64,000 nt of DNA. Origin: Antrihabitans cavernicola (GTDB taxonomy: Bacteria > Actinomycetota > Actinomycetes > Mycobacteriales > Mycobacteriaceae). Location of the stretch: the NCBI RefSeq assembly GCF_008297975.1, contig NZ_VLNY01000012.1, forward strand, positions 1 through 64,000. The letters are read 5' to 3'. A model generated the notes under the pieces. That model had not been told where the DNA came from. It made no database searches and saw only the letters and a list, made by a program, of their open reading frames with translations. The translations under genes were made by a program, and so were the position numbers. Numbering within the stretch: position 1 is the first letter of the stretch; every line of letters starts with the position of its first letter. Of this stretch, positions 34,924 through 46,900 are shown in pieces.

Positions 34924-34965
34924 AGTTGCACGCCACACTGGCGTGACACCGAAGGGATCGTGCGC

Positions 34966-35979
34966 ATGACTCAGGCCTCCGTCCGAACGGACATTCTCGA
35001 TACCGCCCGTGAGCAGGTGCTCGAGCGTGGGGAGGGGCTCACGCAGGAGCAGGTCCTCGATGTCCTCCAGCTCGATGACGATCGGCTCGAAGATCTCCTC
35101 GGCCTCGCCCATGACGTGCGGATGAAGTGGTGCGGACCCGAGGTGGAGGTCGAGGGGATCATCAGCCTCAAGACCGGCGGTTGCCCCGAGGATTGCCATT
35201 TCTGCTCCCAGTCGGGGCTCTTCCAATCGCCGGTGCGGGCAGCATGGCTCGACATTCCCAGCCTGGTCGAGGCAGCCAAGCAGACTGCGAAGTCGGGTGC
35301 TACCGAATTCTGCATCGTCGCGGCGGTGCGCGGACCGGACGAGCGATTGCTGGCACAGGTCGCGGCCGGTATCGAGGCGATTCGCAACGAGGTCGACATT
35401 CAGATCGCCTGCTCGCTGGGCATGCTCACCCAAGAGCAGGTCGATCAGCTCGCTGCGATGGGTGTGCACCGCTACAACCACAATCTCGAGACGTCCAAGT
35501 CGCACTTCCCGAACGTCGTCACCACTCACACGTGGGAAGAGCGTTGGGGCACACTGAAAATGGTCCGCGAAGCGGGTATGGAAGTGTGCTGTGGCGGCAT
35601 CCTCGGTATGGGCGAGAGCCTGGAGCAGCGCGCGGAATTCGCTGCCAATCTTGCGGAGTTGGAGCCCGACGAGGTTCCACTGAACTTCCTCAACCCACGA
35701 CCCGGCACGCCGTTCGGCGATCTCGAGGTACTGCCTGCCACGGAGGCGCTGAAGTCCGTTGCGGCGTTCCGGCTGGCGTTGCCGCGCACGATTCTGCGTT
35801 TCGCCGGTGGCCGCGAGATCACGCTCGGCGATCTCGGCGCCAAGCAAGGCATCCTCGGCGGCATCAACGCTGTGATCGTCGGCAACTACTTGACGACGCT
35901 GGGCAGGCCGGCCGAGGCGGATCTGGATCTGCTCGGTGAGCTGCAGATGCCGATCAAAGCACTCAACGACACCCTCTAA
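34966..35979 (+). CDS. bioB: biotin synthase
   Basis: A 337-residue radical-SAM enzyme inserting sulfur into dethiobiotin. The [4Fe-4S] SAM cluster cysteines are C73, C77 and C80 in CPEDCHFC; further conserved cysteines are in FCIVAA and IACSLG, and [10 protein letters not shown] follows. ATG at 34966 is preferred over GTG 34960 because GAAGGGA lies eight bases before the ATG. The gene is divergent from bioQ and heads an operon with bsaP and a DUF2567 gene, as in mycobacteria. Confidence 0.96.
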   Translation: MTQASVRTDILDTAREQVLERGEGLTQEQVLDVLQLDDDRLEDLLGLAHDVRMKWCGPEVEVEGIISLKTGGCPEDCHFCSQSGLFQSPVRAAWLDIPSLVEAAKQTAKSGATEFCIVAAVRGPDERLLAQVAAGIEAIRNEVDIQIACSLGMLTQEQVDQLAAMGVHRYNHNLETSKSHFPNVVTTHTWEERWGTLKMVREAGMEVCCGGILGMGESLEQRAEFAANLAELEPDEVPLNFLNPRPGTPFGDLEVLPATEALKSVAAFRLALPRTILRFAGGREITLGDLGAKQGILGGINAVIVGNYLTTLGRPAEADLDLLGELQMPIKALNDTL

Positions 35980-35988
35980 GGTGGCGGG

Positions 35989-36237
35989 ATGACTGTTCCT
36001 GCTGCGCCGATGCGGCCCGCCGACGACGACGCCGAGCGGTACAACCCGTTCACGGGTCGTCGGCTGGTTGCGGGCGTCGTCGATGTGTCGCCGTTCGCAG
36101 CGCAGCTCGGCCTGGAGCCGCCGCGGTTCTGTGAATGTTGCGGCCGACGGATGGTTGTGCAGGTCAGCCCGGACGGCTGGTGGGCGAAGTGCTCACGCCA
36201 CGGAGTCACCGACTCCGCGGATCTGGGGCGCCGCTGA
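35989..36237 (+). CDS. bsaP: biotin synthase auxiliary protein BsaP
   Basis: An 82-residue protein directly after bioB. The C-terminal half holds [20 protein letters not shown] and AKCSRHG, giving C48-x2-C51 with C50 between, and C68-x2-H71, a small metal or Fe-S knuckle. In mycobacteria the corresponding gene (Rv1590) lies in the same place and its product is reported to be needed for biotin synthase activity, probably by handling the Fe-S cluster. Start ATG 35989; M8 is an alternative. It overlaps the next gene by one base (TGATG). Confidence 0.8.
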   Translation: MTVPAAPMRPADDDAERYNPFTGRRLVAGVVDVSPFAAQLGLEPPRFCECCGRRMVVQVSPDGWWAKCSRHGVTDSADLGRR

Positions 36238-36791
36238 TGCGTGCCGAGGTGAAGGCTGCTGCCCGCGTGGTCGTCGGGTGCGCCGTCGCGGGTGCGCTCG
36301 GCGGAGTCGTATGGGGTCTGCTTGCTCCGGCCGAACATCTCTTGGTGGTCACCGAAAATCGCGGCGCCGCATTGACCGGTGAGAGTGCGCACCAGTTCGA
36401 CGCCATCGCGATCTTCGTCTGCATTGCTGCGTTCCTCGGGCTGATCAGTGCCGTCGCAAGCTGGCAGTGGCGCTCGATGCGTGGACCCTTGCTGTTTTTG
36501 GGATTGCTGATCGGGTCCGCCATCGGCGCGAGCATCATGGCGGGGGTCGGCGAAGGCGTGGCGAAACTGCGTTTTCCGCATGTCGATTCGCCCGTTGTCG
36601 ATACCGTCATCGCCATTGCCCCTGGAATCGGGACGTTACTGACGTTGATCGTGCAGCCGTTGGTCGCGAGTTTCGTCATTCTGGTGATCGCATCGGTCAA
36701 CCCGCTGGACGATCTCGGCACCGGGCGTCCGCGCCATGCGCCCGACGAAGCGGACGGAACTCGCGCTGACGGCGAAGCCGCGATCACCTGA
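36237..36791 (+). CDS. DUF2567 family membrane protein
   Basis: A 184-residue protein with about four membrane helices (about 12-32, 55-75, 84-106, 122-145) and a charged C-terminal tail ending DGEAAIT. It corresponds in position and layout to mycobacterial Rv1591 downstream of bioB-bsaP. Function unknown. ATG overlaps the bsaP stop. The last codons and stop lie in a 38-base segment that recurs 964 bases downstream. Confidence 0.78.
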   Translation: MRAEVKAAARVVVGCAVAGALGGVVWGLLAPAEHLLVVTENRGAALTGESAHQFDAIAIFVCIAAFLGLISAVASWQWRSMRGPLLFLGLLIGSAIGASIMAGVGEGVAKLRFPHVDSPVVDTVIAIAPGIGTLLTLIVQPLVASFVILVIASVNPLDDLGTGRPRHAPDEADGTRADGEAAIT

Positions 36792-36799
36792 TTCAGCGC
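36762..36799 (+). repeat. direct repeat copy 1 flanking the hydrolase gene
   Basis: This 38-base segment containing the DUF2567 C-terminal codons and stop is repeated at 37726-37763 with 36 of 38 matches. Confidence 0.8.
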
Positions 36800-37647
36800 A
36801 GGTGATCCACCAGAGATCCCTGTTCGCCGAACAATTCGGCAGTCCAATGCTCGAGCAGGGCGGTGTTGTCGGTGTCGTCCGGATGGAATCCGCGTTTGTT
36901 GTAGGCCTTGAGGCGGTGTCTGACCGGGCGCGAGAGAAACGGCGAGTGCCGGAGCGCAGCGATGCTGCGGAGTAGGCGCGCGGGGTTTCGTGCAGCACGG
37001 TCGTGCGCCAGCGATGATGCCGAATAGACGACGATGCTGGACAGGAACGTCAGCGTCATCCAGCGCATCATCCATATCCGTCTGCGCTCGCTTCCGCCCG
37101 CCGCTCGATAGACGTCGAAGGCGACAGATTTGTGCTCCGACTCTTCGATCGCGTGCCACAGCAGCATCGACCTGACCTCCGTCGATCCGAGCAATGCCTG
37201 TGCGCGCTCGTCGCTCAGCAGGGTTTCGGCGAACACGGCTGTGAAGTGTTCGAGGGCTGCCGTCATGGCGAGGCAGGAGATCGGTGACAGGCGTCGCTCG
37301 TAGAGCTTCATGGCACGTCGCGTTGCCTTGTCGAATCGTCTTGTGGGGTAACCCATCTCCTGCAGGCGCTCGTTCAAGGCGCGATGCTCGCGTCCGTGCG
37401 TCACCTCTTGGCCGATGAAGCCTTGGACGCGAGATTTGAGCTCCGGGTCGCTGACGCGGTCGACGTGATTGCGGACGGATCGGACGAAGAAGTCTTCGCC
37501 TTCGGGGAACGTCGACGACAGGTAGGCGACGATATGGCTCATCACCAAGTCGCCGTCGACGTAGTGCCGATCGAGTGAACCTGTCGGATAGGCGAACTGG
37601 ATACGTCGAGCACGCACGGCGCGCTTCGAAATCTCAGGTGAAGTCAT
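36793..37647 (-). CDS. metal-dependent hydrolase, ferritin-like (PF10118 type)
   Basis: A 284-residue predicted di-metal protein. Conserved acidic/His sets lie on helices: FIGQEVTHGREH (about 80-91), AALEHFTAVFAE (about 130-141) and WHAIEESEHKSVAFDVY (about 164-180), as in the PF10118 family. One hydrophobic helix near 200 suggests membrane contact. Substrate unknown. A GGGAG ribosome site precedes the ATG. The gene is opposite to its neighbours and bounded by a 38-base direct repeat, implying later insertion. Confidence 0.82.
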   Translation of the reverse strand: MTSPEISKRAVRARRIQFAYPTGSLDRHYVDGDLVMSHIVAYLSSTFPEGEDFFVRSVRNHVDRVSDPELKSRVQGFIGQEVTHGREHRALNERLQEMGYPTRRFDKATRRAMKLYERRLSPISCLAMTAALEHFTAVFAETLLSDERAQALLGSTEVRSMLLWHAIEESEHKSVAFDVYRAAGGSERRRIWMMRWMTLTFLSSIVVYSASSLAHDRAARNPARLLRSIAALRHSPFLSRPVRHRLKAYNKRGFHPDDTDNTALLEHWTAELFGEQGSLVDHLR

Positions 37648-37672
37648 GACACTCCCAGCGGCAGTCCATATC

Positions 37673-37712
37673 GCACACCGCGACCCCCGGTGTGCAGTTA
37701 CGTAGTGCTACG
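37673..37712. promoter_or_regulatory. two dyads upstream of the hydrolase gene
   Basis: GCACACC-N9-GGTGTGC (37673-37695) and CGTAG-TG-CTACG (37701-37712) lie 26-65 bases before the minus-strand hydrolase start. The second could be a repressor operator. Confidence 0.4.
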
Positions 37713-37725
37713 AAATGTATATCGA

Positions 37726-37763
37726 CGCCCTGACGGCGAAGCCGCAATCACCTGATTCAGCGC
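37726..37763 (+). repeat. direct repeat copy 2 flanking the hydrolase gene
   Basis: Second copy of the 38-base segment at 36762-36799, two mismatches, ending seven bases before the -10 of the next gene. Confidence 0.8.
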
Positions 37764-37770
37764 GTCCAGT

Positions 37771-37776
37771 TATAGT
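37771..37776 (+). promoter_or_regulatory. -10 element of the zinc-ribbon/DnaJ-like gene
   Basis: TATAGT six bases before the ATG, consistent with a leaderless transcript. Confidence 0.45.
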
Positions 37777-37782
37777 TCGCCA

Positions 37783-38364
37783 ATGCTCATCTGGGGGTGG
37801 CGCACATTCGTGACTCGTCTCGCTGTGTTCTTTGCGGTCTGCGGCCACTGCAGGCACGAAGGTGCGCAGACTGTGGACGAGCGGCGCACGAAGTTCACGC
37901 TCTTCTTCATTCCACTGTTCACGACGAGTACCAAGTACGTGCAGCAGTGCACGCTCTGTGCTGCGCGGACGCTGGTCTCGAAGGAGTTCGCCGATTCGGT
38001 GGCCGGGCGGCCGAACACTGCGCCTCCGCATAACACTGCACCGCGCGGTAGGGATGCACTGGTGCAGATCGCCGTCCACCCCGACGAGTTGCGGACGGGC
38101 GGTCATCGTCAGTTCCCCGTCGAGACCGGCGTTCGCTGCGAACGATGCGCAGGCTGGGGCGGATCCGGATCGACGCCGTGCTCGACGTGTGCAGGGCAGG
38201 GGCGGGTTCGAGCGACCCGCACGGTCGGCGCGGGAATTCCCGCCGGCGCGCAGTACGGTGCACGACTGCGGCTGGCGAACGAGGGGGAAGTCGGGCCGAA
38301 CGGCGGTCCGCCCGGCGACATCTACGTCGAGCTGGTCCCACCGAGCGGAGCGCCGTCGCGCTGA
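37783..38364 (+). CDS. zinc-ribbon protein fused to DnaJ-like zinc finger and C-terminal fold
   Basis: A 193-residue protein of unusual make-up. Residues 1-70 match actinobacterial zinc-ribbon proteins: WGWRTF, CGHC (20-23), KFTLFFIPLFTTSTKYV and a second CTLC (about 56-59). Residues about 115-145 hold two CxxCxGxG knuckles as in DnaJ (CERCAGWG and CSTCAGQG), half the DnaJ set. Residues about 147-187 resemble the DnaJ client-binding beta domain (GAGIPAGAQYGARLRLANEGE then GDIYVELVPP). There is no J domain (no HPD). A chaperone-like or redox-zinc role is inferred. Confidence 0.75.
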   Translation: MLIWGWRTFVTRLAVFFAVCGHCRHEGAQTVDERRTKFTLFFIPLFTTSTKYVQQCTLCAARTLVSKEFADSVAGRPNTAPPHNTAPRGRDALVQIAVHPDELRTGGHRQFPVETGVRCERCAGWGGSGSTPCSTCAGQGRVRATRTVGAGIPAGAQYGARLRLANEGEVGPNGGPPGDIYVELVPPSGAPSR

Positions 38365-38371
38365 TCGGCAT

Positions 38372-39073
38372 TCAGCTCGGCGGACGCAACGCCGCGAACT
38401 CGTCGGTCACTCTGATGCGCGAGTCGGTGAAACGGTAGAGCGCGGCCGGTCGACCACCGGAACGACCGGGGGACGAGGTGGTCCCCGTCGGGGTCAGCAC
38501 TTTGCGGCGACCGAGAACCCGCTGCAGATTGGTGGTGTCGACGTCGTAGCCGAGTGCGGCGCAGTAGATTTCGCGCAGAGTCGACATCGCGAATTCGCTC
38601 GGCGCCAGGCCGAACGCAATGTTGGTGTAGGACAGCTTGGCAGCGAGTCGGGTGCGGGCGTATTCGACGACGACGCCATGATCGAAGGACATCCGGGGCA
38701 GCGCGGACACGGGGTGCCAACGGGTATCCGACGGCAGTCGCGGATCCGTGGTCAAGGGAACCAAGCCGAGGAATGTCGACGCGATTCGGCGGTGTCCAGG
38801 GACTCTGTGTGGATCGCTGAACACCGCGAGTTGCTCGAGGTGGGCAAGTTCTTTCACATCGACCTTTTCGGCCAACTGGCGACGCGCAGAGGTGGTGAGA
38901 TCCTCGTCTTCGCGCAGTTTGCCACCGGGTAGCGACCACGTGCCCTGCTGCGGATCGAGTGCGCGCTGCCACAGCAGAACACCCAGTTGGCTACGCCCGT
39001 CGAACTCACGAACCTGGAATACCGCTGTGAGCGATTCATGGACGGTGCTACTATGAAGCATGTTTTCGATCAT
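38372..39073 (-). CDS. nrtR: NrtR-type regulator (Nudix domain plus winged helix)
   Basis: A 233-residue protein with an N-terminal Nudix fold (about 12-145; Nudix box region WSLPGGKLREDEDLTTSARRQLAEKVD, degenerate relative to GX5EX7REUXEEXGU, so probably ligand binding rather than catalysis) and a C-terminal winged helix (about 155-225) ending in a basic GRRKVLTPTGTTSSPGRSGGRP loop. NrtR proteins repress NAD genes and respond to ADP-ribose-type metabolites. It diverges from nadABC with a dyad over its own start. ATG at 39073 used; an ATG at 39061 is possible. Confidence 0.85.
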   Translation of the reverse strand: MIENMLHSSTVHESLTAVFQVREFDGRSQLGVLLWQRALDPQQGTWSLPGGKLREDEDLTTSARRQLAEKVDVKELAHLEQLAVFSDPHRVPGHRRIASTFLGLVPLTTDPRLPSDTRWHPVSALPRMSFDHGVVVEYARTRLAAKLSYTNIAFGLAPSEFAMSTLREIYCAALGYDVDTTNLQRVLGRRKVLTPTGTTSSPGRSGGRPAALYRFTDSRIRVTDEFAALRPPS

Positions 39074-39084
39074 AAGTCGAAAAC
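39062..39084. promoter_or_regulatory. candidate NrtR operator
   Basis: Perfect 8-base arms GTTTTCGA and TCGAAAAC with a 7-base spacer, covering the nrtR start codon and lying about 50 bases before nadA. Confidence 0.6.
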
Positions 39085-39133
39085 CTCGAATGTGTAAACC
39101 CGACACCAGGCCGGGTACACGGGGAAGGAGCCG

Positions 39134-40162
39134 ATGATGGCGACAGCGACGTTGCAGGCGCAGATCGAGAACGGGCCGACCGGATTCTCCGGTATCGACG
39201 GCACCCCGGAGTGGGCCGCAGAGGTCAAGCGCCTTGCGCGAGAGCAGGATGCGACCATCCTGGCGCACAACTATCAGCTCCCCGAGATCCAGGACATCGC
39301 CGATCATGTCGGCGATTCCCTTGCGCTGTCGCGAATCGCCGCGGAAGCAACGGAGGGCACCATCGTATTCTGCGGTGTGCACTTCATGGCCGAGACCGCG
39401 AAGATCCTGAGTCCGACCAAGACCGTCCTGATCCCCGACGCGCGCGCCGGTTGTTCCCTCGCGGATTCGATCACGGCCGACGAACTTCGCGCTTGGAAAG
39501 CGGACAACCCTGGCGCGATGGTCGTCTCGTATGTCAACACAACGGCAGAAGTGAAGGCCCTCACCGGCATCTGCTGCACCTCGTCCAATGCCGTCGAGGT
39601 GGTCGCGTCGATCGATCCGGACGTTCCCGTTCTATTTCTGCCCGACCAGTTCCTCGGTGCACACGTCAAGCGCCTCACCAAGCGCGAGAACATGCAGATC
39701 TGGGCCGGCGAGTGCCACGTGCACGCTGGCATCAATGGCGACGAGCTCACCGAGCAGGCCCGCACACACCCGGACGCCGATCTGTTCGTGCACCCCGAAT
39801 GCGGTTGTGCCACTTCCGCTCTCTACCTCGCGGGCGAGGGTCACTACCCGGCGGACCGAGTCAAAATTCTCTCGACCGGCGGTATGATCGACGCCGCACG
39901 TGACACCAATGCGCGGCAGGTGCTGGTGGCCACCGAAATCGGCATGCTGCACCAATTGCGTAAGGCTGCACCGGATGTCGACTTCCAGGCCGTCAACGAT
40001 CGCGCGTCCTGCAAGTACATGAAGATGATCACCCCAGCTGCATTGCTGCGCTGCTTGATCGAAGGGAAGGACGAAGTACACGTCGATCCCGAGACTGCTG
40101 CGTTGGCCAGTAAATCGGTCCAGCGGATGATCGAGATCGGTACCCCAGGAGGCGGCGAGTGA
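39134..40162 (+). CDS. nadA: quinolinate synthase
   Basis: A 342-residue [4Fe-4S] enzyme condensing iminoaspartate with dihydroxyacetone phosphate to quinolinate. Cluster cysteines sit in [16 protein letters not shown] and [31 protein letters not shown] is the conserved N-terminal signature. The GGAAGGAG ribosome site precedes tandem ATGs (39134 or 39137). First gene of nadABC; nadB overlaps by four bases. Confidence 0.96.
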   Translation: MMATATLQAQIENGPTGFSGIDGTPEWAAEVKRLAREQDATILAHNYQLPEIQDIADHVGDSLALSRIAAEATEGTIVFCGVHFMAETAKILSPTKTVLIPDARAGCSLADSITADELRAWKADNPGAMVVSYVNTTAEVKALTGICCTSSNAVEVVASIDPDVPVLFLPDQFLGAHVKRLTKRENMQIWAGECHVHAGINGDELTEQARTHPDADLFVHPECGCATSALYLAGEGHYPADRVKILSTGGMIDAARDTNARQVLVATEIGMLHQLRKAAPDVDFQAVNDRASCKYMKMITPAALLRCLIEGKDEVHVDPETAALASKSVQRMIEIGTPGGGE

Positions 40163-41736
40163 GTCCCGCCGACGGGTCTGCAGTCGATGTCTCCTGGGAG
40201 GCCAATGCGGACCTGGTAGTGATCGGCGGCGGCGTCGCGGGGCTGACCGCGGCCCGCGCGGCATCGTTGCGCGGACTGAAGGTCCTTACCGTCAGTAAGG
40301 GTGGGCCGACCGACACGTCGACGCAGTATGCGCAGGGCGGTATCGCCGTCGTCGCACCCGAAAATGATTCGGTCGAGTCCCATGTCCACGACACCGTCGA
40401 AGCCGGCGCCGGACTGTGCAACGAGGACGCCGTGCGCTCGATCGTCTCCGACGGTCAGGCTGCGGTTGCAGCGTTGACAGACCTCGGCGCCGTGTTCGAT
40501 CTCGGACGCGACGGCGCGGTGTCTCGAACTCGCGAGGGTGGGCACAGCACACGACGCATCATTCATGCCGGCGGTGACGCGACCGGTGCCGAGGTGCAGC
40601 GAGCGCTCAATGCGGCCGGATTGCCAGTGCTCTTCGGCGCGTCCGCATCGCGCATCGTGACCGGTGCGTCGGGGGTCAGCGGCCTGGTCGTGCTGTCCGA
40701 CAATGGTTTCGGCGTGGTGCACACGCCCGCGGTGCTGCTGGCGACCGGCGGTTGCGGCCAGTTGTATTCCTGCAGCACCAACCCTCCCGGCGCGACCGCG
40801 GACGGCATCGAGTTGGCGTTGGATGCGGGTGCCACCGTCGCGGATCTCGAGTTCGTGCAGTTCCATCCGACCGTGTTGTTTGCGGCGGGCGGTGTGGGCC
40901 GACGACCGCTGATCAGCGAAGCGGTGCGTGGTGAAGGCGCGAAGTTGCTTGATACCGAGGGTAATTCGGTGACCGCAGGCGTGCACCCGCTGGGCGATCT
41001 TGCGCCGCGCGACGTGGTGTCGCGGGCGATCGCCGATCGGATGCGCGTCCTCGGCACCGATCACGTACTGCTCGACGCGCGTGGGGTCGACGATTTCGCG
41101 ACCCGTTTTCCGACCATCACCGCGTCGTGCCTGGAAGCGGGAATCGACCCTCGCGAGCAACTGATTCCAGTTGCCCCAGCGGCGCACTATCAGTGCGGTG
41201 GCGTCGTCACCGATGTGCACGGTCGTACCCGTGTGGCCGGACTCTACGCGGCAGGTGAGGTCGCCCGCACCGGCTTGCACGGCGCAAACCGATTGGCGTC
41301 GAACAGCCTGCTCGAAGGTTTGGTCGTGGGGGAGCGGGCAGGCATCGCGGCAGCCGAGCGGCAGGGCGTTGCAGCCGAAGTCACCGATGTGACACACAGG
41401 CCGCTGCCCAGAATGGACCGGACTGCGTTGCAGCTCTTGATGACTCGCAATGCGTCAGTGGTCCGAGACGGCGCCGGGCTCGCCGAGGCCACGGTAACGC
41501 TCGCGGCTGTCGGCTCCACAGTTCCGACGACGCTCCGCGAACAGGAAGACACGGCACTCACCGTCACCGCGACAGCGCTGGTACTTGCCGCCGCTGCCCG
41601 TACCGAGAGCCGTGGCTGCCACACGCGGGCCGACTGTCCGACATCGGACGAGGCGCAGCGTCACAGCATCGAGGTACACATGGATGAGGCAGGCGAACTG
41701 CACGCATCCGAACCACGACTGGCAGGAGTGCACTGA
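40159..41736 (+). CDS. nadB: L-aspartate oxidase
   Basis: A 525-residue FAD enzyme oxidising aspartate to iminoaspartate for NadA. FAD-binding [19 protein letters not shown] at about 22-41; catalytic region [20 protein letters not shown] and [12 protein letters not shown], and [16 protein letters not shown] near the FAD C-site, as in the succinate dehydrogenase/NadB family. The GTG start overlaps nadA (GTGA), and the stop overlaps nadC by one base. Confidence 0.96.
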   Translation: MSPADGSAVDVSWEANADLVVIGGGVAGLTAARAASLRGLKVLTVSKGGPTDTSTQYAQGGIAVVAPENDSVESHVHDTVEAGAGLCNEDAVRSIVSDGQAAVAALTDLGAVFDLGRDGAVSRTREGGHSTRRIIHAGGDATGAEVQRALNAAGLPVLFGASASRIVTGASGVSGLVVLSDNGFGVVHTPAVLLATGGCGQLYSCSTNPPGATADGIELALDAGATVADLEFVQFHPTVLFAAGGVGRRPLISEAVRGEGAKLLDTEGNSVTAGVHPLGDLAPRDVVSRAIADRMRVLGTDHVLLDARGVDDFATRFPTITASCLEAGIDPREQLIPVAPAAHYQCGGVVTDVHGRTRVAGLYAAGEVARTGLHGANRLASNSLLEGLVVGERAGIAAAERQGVAAEVTDVTHRPLPRMDRTALQLLMTRNASVVRDGAGLAEATVTLAAVGSTVPTTLREQEDTALTVTATALVLAAAARTESRGCHTRADCPTSDEAQRHSIEVHMDEAGELHASEPRLAGVH

Positions 41737-42596
41737 TGGCGTTGGATCCCGCCCTCGATCGCGACGAAGTGCTGCGGCTGATCCGCACCGCACTCGACGA
41801 AGACCTGCGTTACGGCCCGGACGTCACCAGCGAAGCAACTGTGCCTGCCGATGCGATTGCCAAGGCGGCAGTCGTGTCACGATCGCCGGGCACTGTTGCG
41901 GGCATCGACGTCGGCCTCCTCGTGCTCGACGAGGTGATCGGAACAGGCAACTACCAGATTCTCGACCGCGTCGAAGACGGCACCCGCGTCGAACACGGGA
42001 CCGCCGTACTGACGGTCTCGGCGCCGACGCGCGCTCTGCTGACGGCCGAGCGCACCATGTTGAACCTGGTCTGCCACCTGTCCGGCATCGCGACCGCCAC
42101 CGCGTCGTGGGTCGATGCGGTCGAGGGAACGCAGTGCCGCATCCGCGACACCCGCAAGACCCTCGCCGGTCTGCGCGCGCTCGAGAAGTACGCGGTGCGG
42201 GCCGGTGGCGGTGTGAATCACCGCATGGGCCTCGGCGATGCCGCGCTGATCAAGGACAACCACGTTGTGGCCGCCGGATCGGTTGTTGCGGCGTTGGCGG
42301 CGGTGCGGAAGCTACGCCCCGACATTCCCTGCGAGGTGGAGGTCGACAGCCTCGAACAACTGGACGCCGTGCTGGCTCAGGACGTCGAACTGATCTTGCT
42401 CGACAACTTTCCGCTGTGGCAGACACAGGTGGCCGTCCAACGCAGGGACGCCGCTGCGCCGCAGACCAAACTCGAATCGTCGGGCGGTCTGACCCTCGAC
42501 GTGGCCGCCGACTACGCCGGGACCGGAGTCGACTATTTGGCGATCGGCGCCCTCACCCACTCCGTGACCGTGCTGGACCTCGGCCTCGACATGTAA
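41736..42596 (+). CDS. nadC: nicotinate-nucleotide pyrophosphorylase (quinolinate phosphoribosyltransferase)
   Basis: A 286-residue enzyme converting quinolinate and PRPP to nicotinate mononucleotide and CO2. Signature RIRDTRKTLAGLRALEKYAV then GGGVNHRMGLGDAALIKDNH (PRPP/quinolinate site), and EVEVDSLEQ. ATG overlaps the nadB stop (TGATG). Closes the de novo NAD operon. Confidence 0.96.
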   Translation: MALDPALDRDEVLRLIRTALDEDLRYGPDVTSEATVPADAIAKAAVVSRSPGTVAGIDVGLLVLDEVIGTGNYQILDRVEDGTRVEHGTAVLTVSAPTRALLTAERTMLNLVCHLSGIATATASWVDAVEGTQCRIRDTRKTLAGLRALEKYAVRAGGGVNHRMGLGDAALIKDNHVVAAGSVVAALAAVRKLRPDIPCEVEVDSLEQLDAVLAQDVELILLDNFPLWQTQVAVQRRDAAAPQTKLESSGGLTLDVAADYAGTGVDYLAIGALTHSVTVLDLGLDM

Positions 42597-42650
42597 GTCG
42601 GACCCGCCATACTTGAGGGTCTACCGACTGTGAGAACCGAAGGGACACCC

Positions 42651-45738
<3,088 letters not shown>

Positions 45739-45747
45739 TGCTCGTTC

Positions 45748-46887
45748 GTGGCAGGTAGCGGCCCACTCTCCGTCCGCGGGCTGCCGATAGTTCTGGCAGT
45801 CGCGTTCTCCGCGTTCGGCGGTTGGGCATTGATGCTTCCCGTTGTGCCGCTGGCCTTGTCGTTGAACGGCTCGTCGGATGCGGTCGCCGGTGCAAGCACC
45901 GCCGTGTTCATGGCGGCGACTGTGGCCAGCCAGCTCGGCACGCCCCGAGTACTTTGCCTGTGGGGCTATCGCGCGGTGCTGGCTCTCGGGTGCGCCCTGC
46001 TGGGGCCACCCGCGCTGTTGCTTCTGCTATCGGTAGATCCTGTTCCGGCGCTTGTTGTTTCGGCGGTTCGGGGCATCGGCTTCGGATTGTTGACCGTGTC
46101 GGTCAGTGCTCTGATCGCCGAGCTTGCGCCACCGGCGTTGCTGGGACGGGCGAGCGCGCTCAACGGGATCTCGGCGGCAGCGGCGCAGATGGTCGGACTT
46201 CCAGTGGGACTTGCTCTGGTGCAACAATTCTCGACCGGCTCCGCTTTTGTCGTCGGTGCGGTCGTTCCGATTGTGTCCGTGGCGGCAGTGTGGCTGCTGC
46301 CCGATGTTCGGCCCGCGGGGACGCCACCCGGCGAGCGTCGAGAGCGCCTGCCGGGCACCGTTCTGCTTGCGCCGTGCCTTGCGATGGTGGTCGTTGCGGC
46401 TGCGTTCGGTGGGTTTTCGAGCCTCGCACCTATTGCCGCACAGGACAAGACACCCGCCGCAAGCATCGCACTGGTGCTGTTGAGTGCGGCCATGGTTGTC
46501 GGCAGATACGTGAGTGGGGCACTGTCCGATCGGATCGGCCCCGGTCGAATGCTGCTGCCGTCGTTGCTGGTTGCGTCGGCCGGTGCTGTTCTGCTCGCTG
46601 TGGCGGTGCGTGGCGAGGTGTCGACCGTCTTTCTTTCCCTTGGTGCCGTCGCGTTGGGCCTCGGCTTCGGGATCTGTCAGAACGACAGCCTGGTCACAGT
46701 CTTCTCGGCGGCAGGACCACGCCGATTCGGTGCCGCGAGCGCCGCATGGAACATTGCCTACGACGGCGGTACCGGGATCGGCGCGCTGTCCTTGGGAGTT
46801 GCCGCGACCCTCGGGGGCTTTCCGATCGCTTTCCTGATCGCGGCGGTCGTGGTCCTGGCGGCCACGCCAATTACGCTGAAGAGATGA
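45748..46887 (+). CDS. MFS transporter within the his operon
   Basis: A 379-residue major facilitator with about 12 hydrophobic helices; the loop after helix 2 reads [20 protein letters not shown], a loose form of the family motif A. GTG start nine bases after hisB; hisH follows after 13 bases, so it is part of the operon. Position suggests export or import of histidine, a precursor or a related compound, but nothing in the sequence fixes the substrate. Mycobacteria lack a gene here, while corynebacteria are thought to carry extra genes at this spot. Confidence 0.82.
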   Translation: MAGSGPLSVRGLPIVLAVAFSAFGGWALMLPVVPLALSLNGSSDAVAGASTAVFMAATVASQLGTPRVLCLWGYRAVLALGCALLGPPALLLLLSVDPVPALVVSAVRGIGFGLLTVSVSALIAELAPPALLGRASALNGISAAAAQMVGLPVGLALVQQFSTGSAFVVGAVVPIVSVAAVWLLPDVRPAGTPPGERRERLPGTVLLAPCLAMVVVAAAFGGFSSLAPIAAQDKTPAASIALVLLSAAMVVGRYVSGALSDRIGPGRMLLPSLLVASAGAVLLAVAVRGEVSTVFLSLGAVALGLGFGICQNDSLVTVFSAAGPRRFGAASAAWNIAYDGGTGIGALSLGVAATLGGFPIAFLIAAVVVLAATPITLKR

Positions 46888-46900
46888 GGATGTCGGTCAC

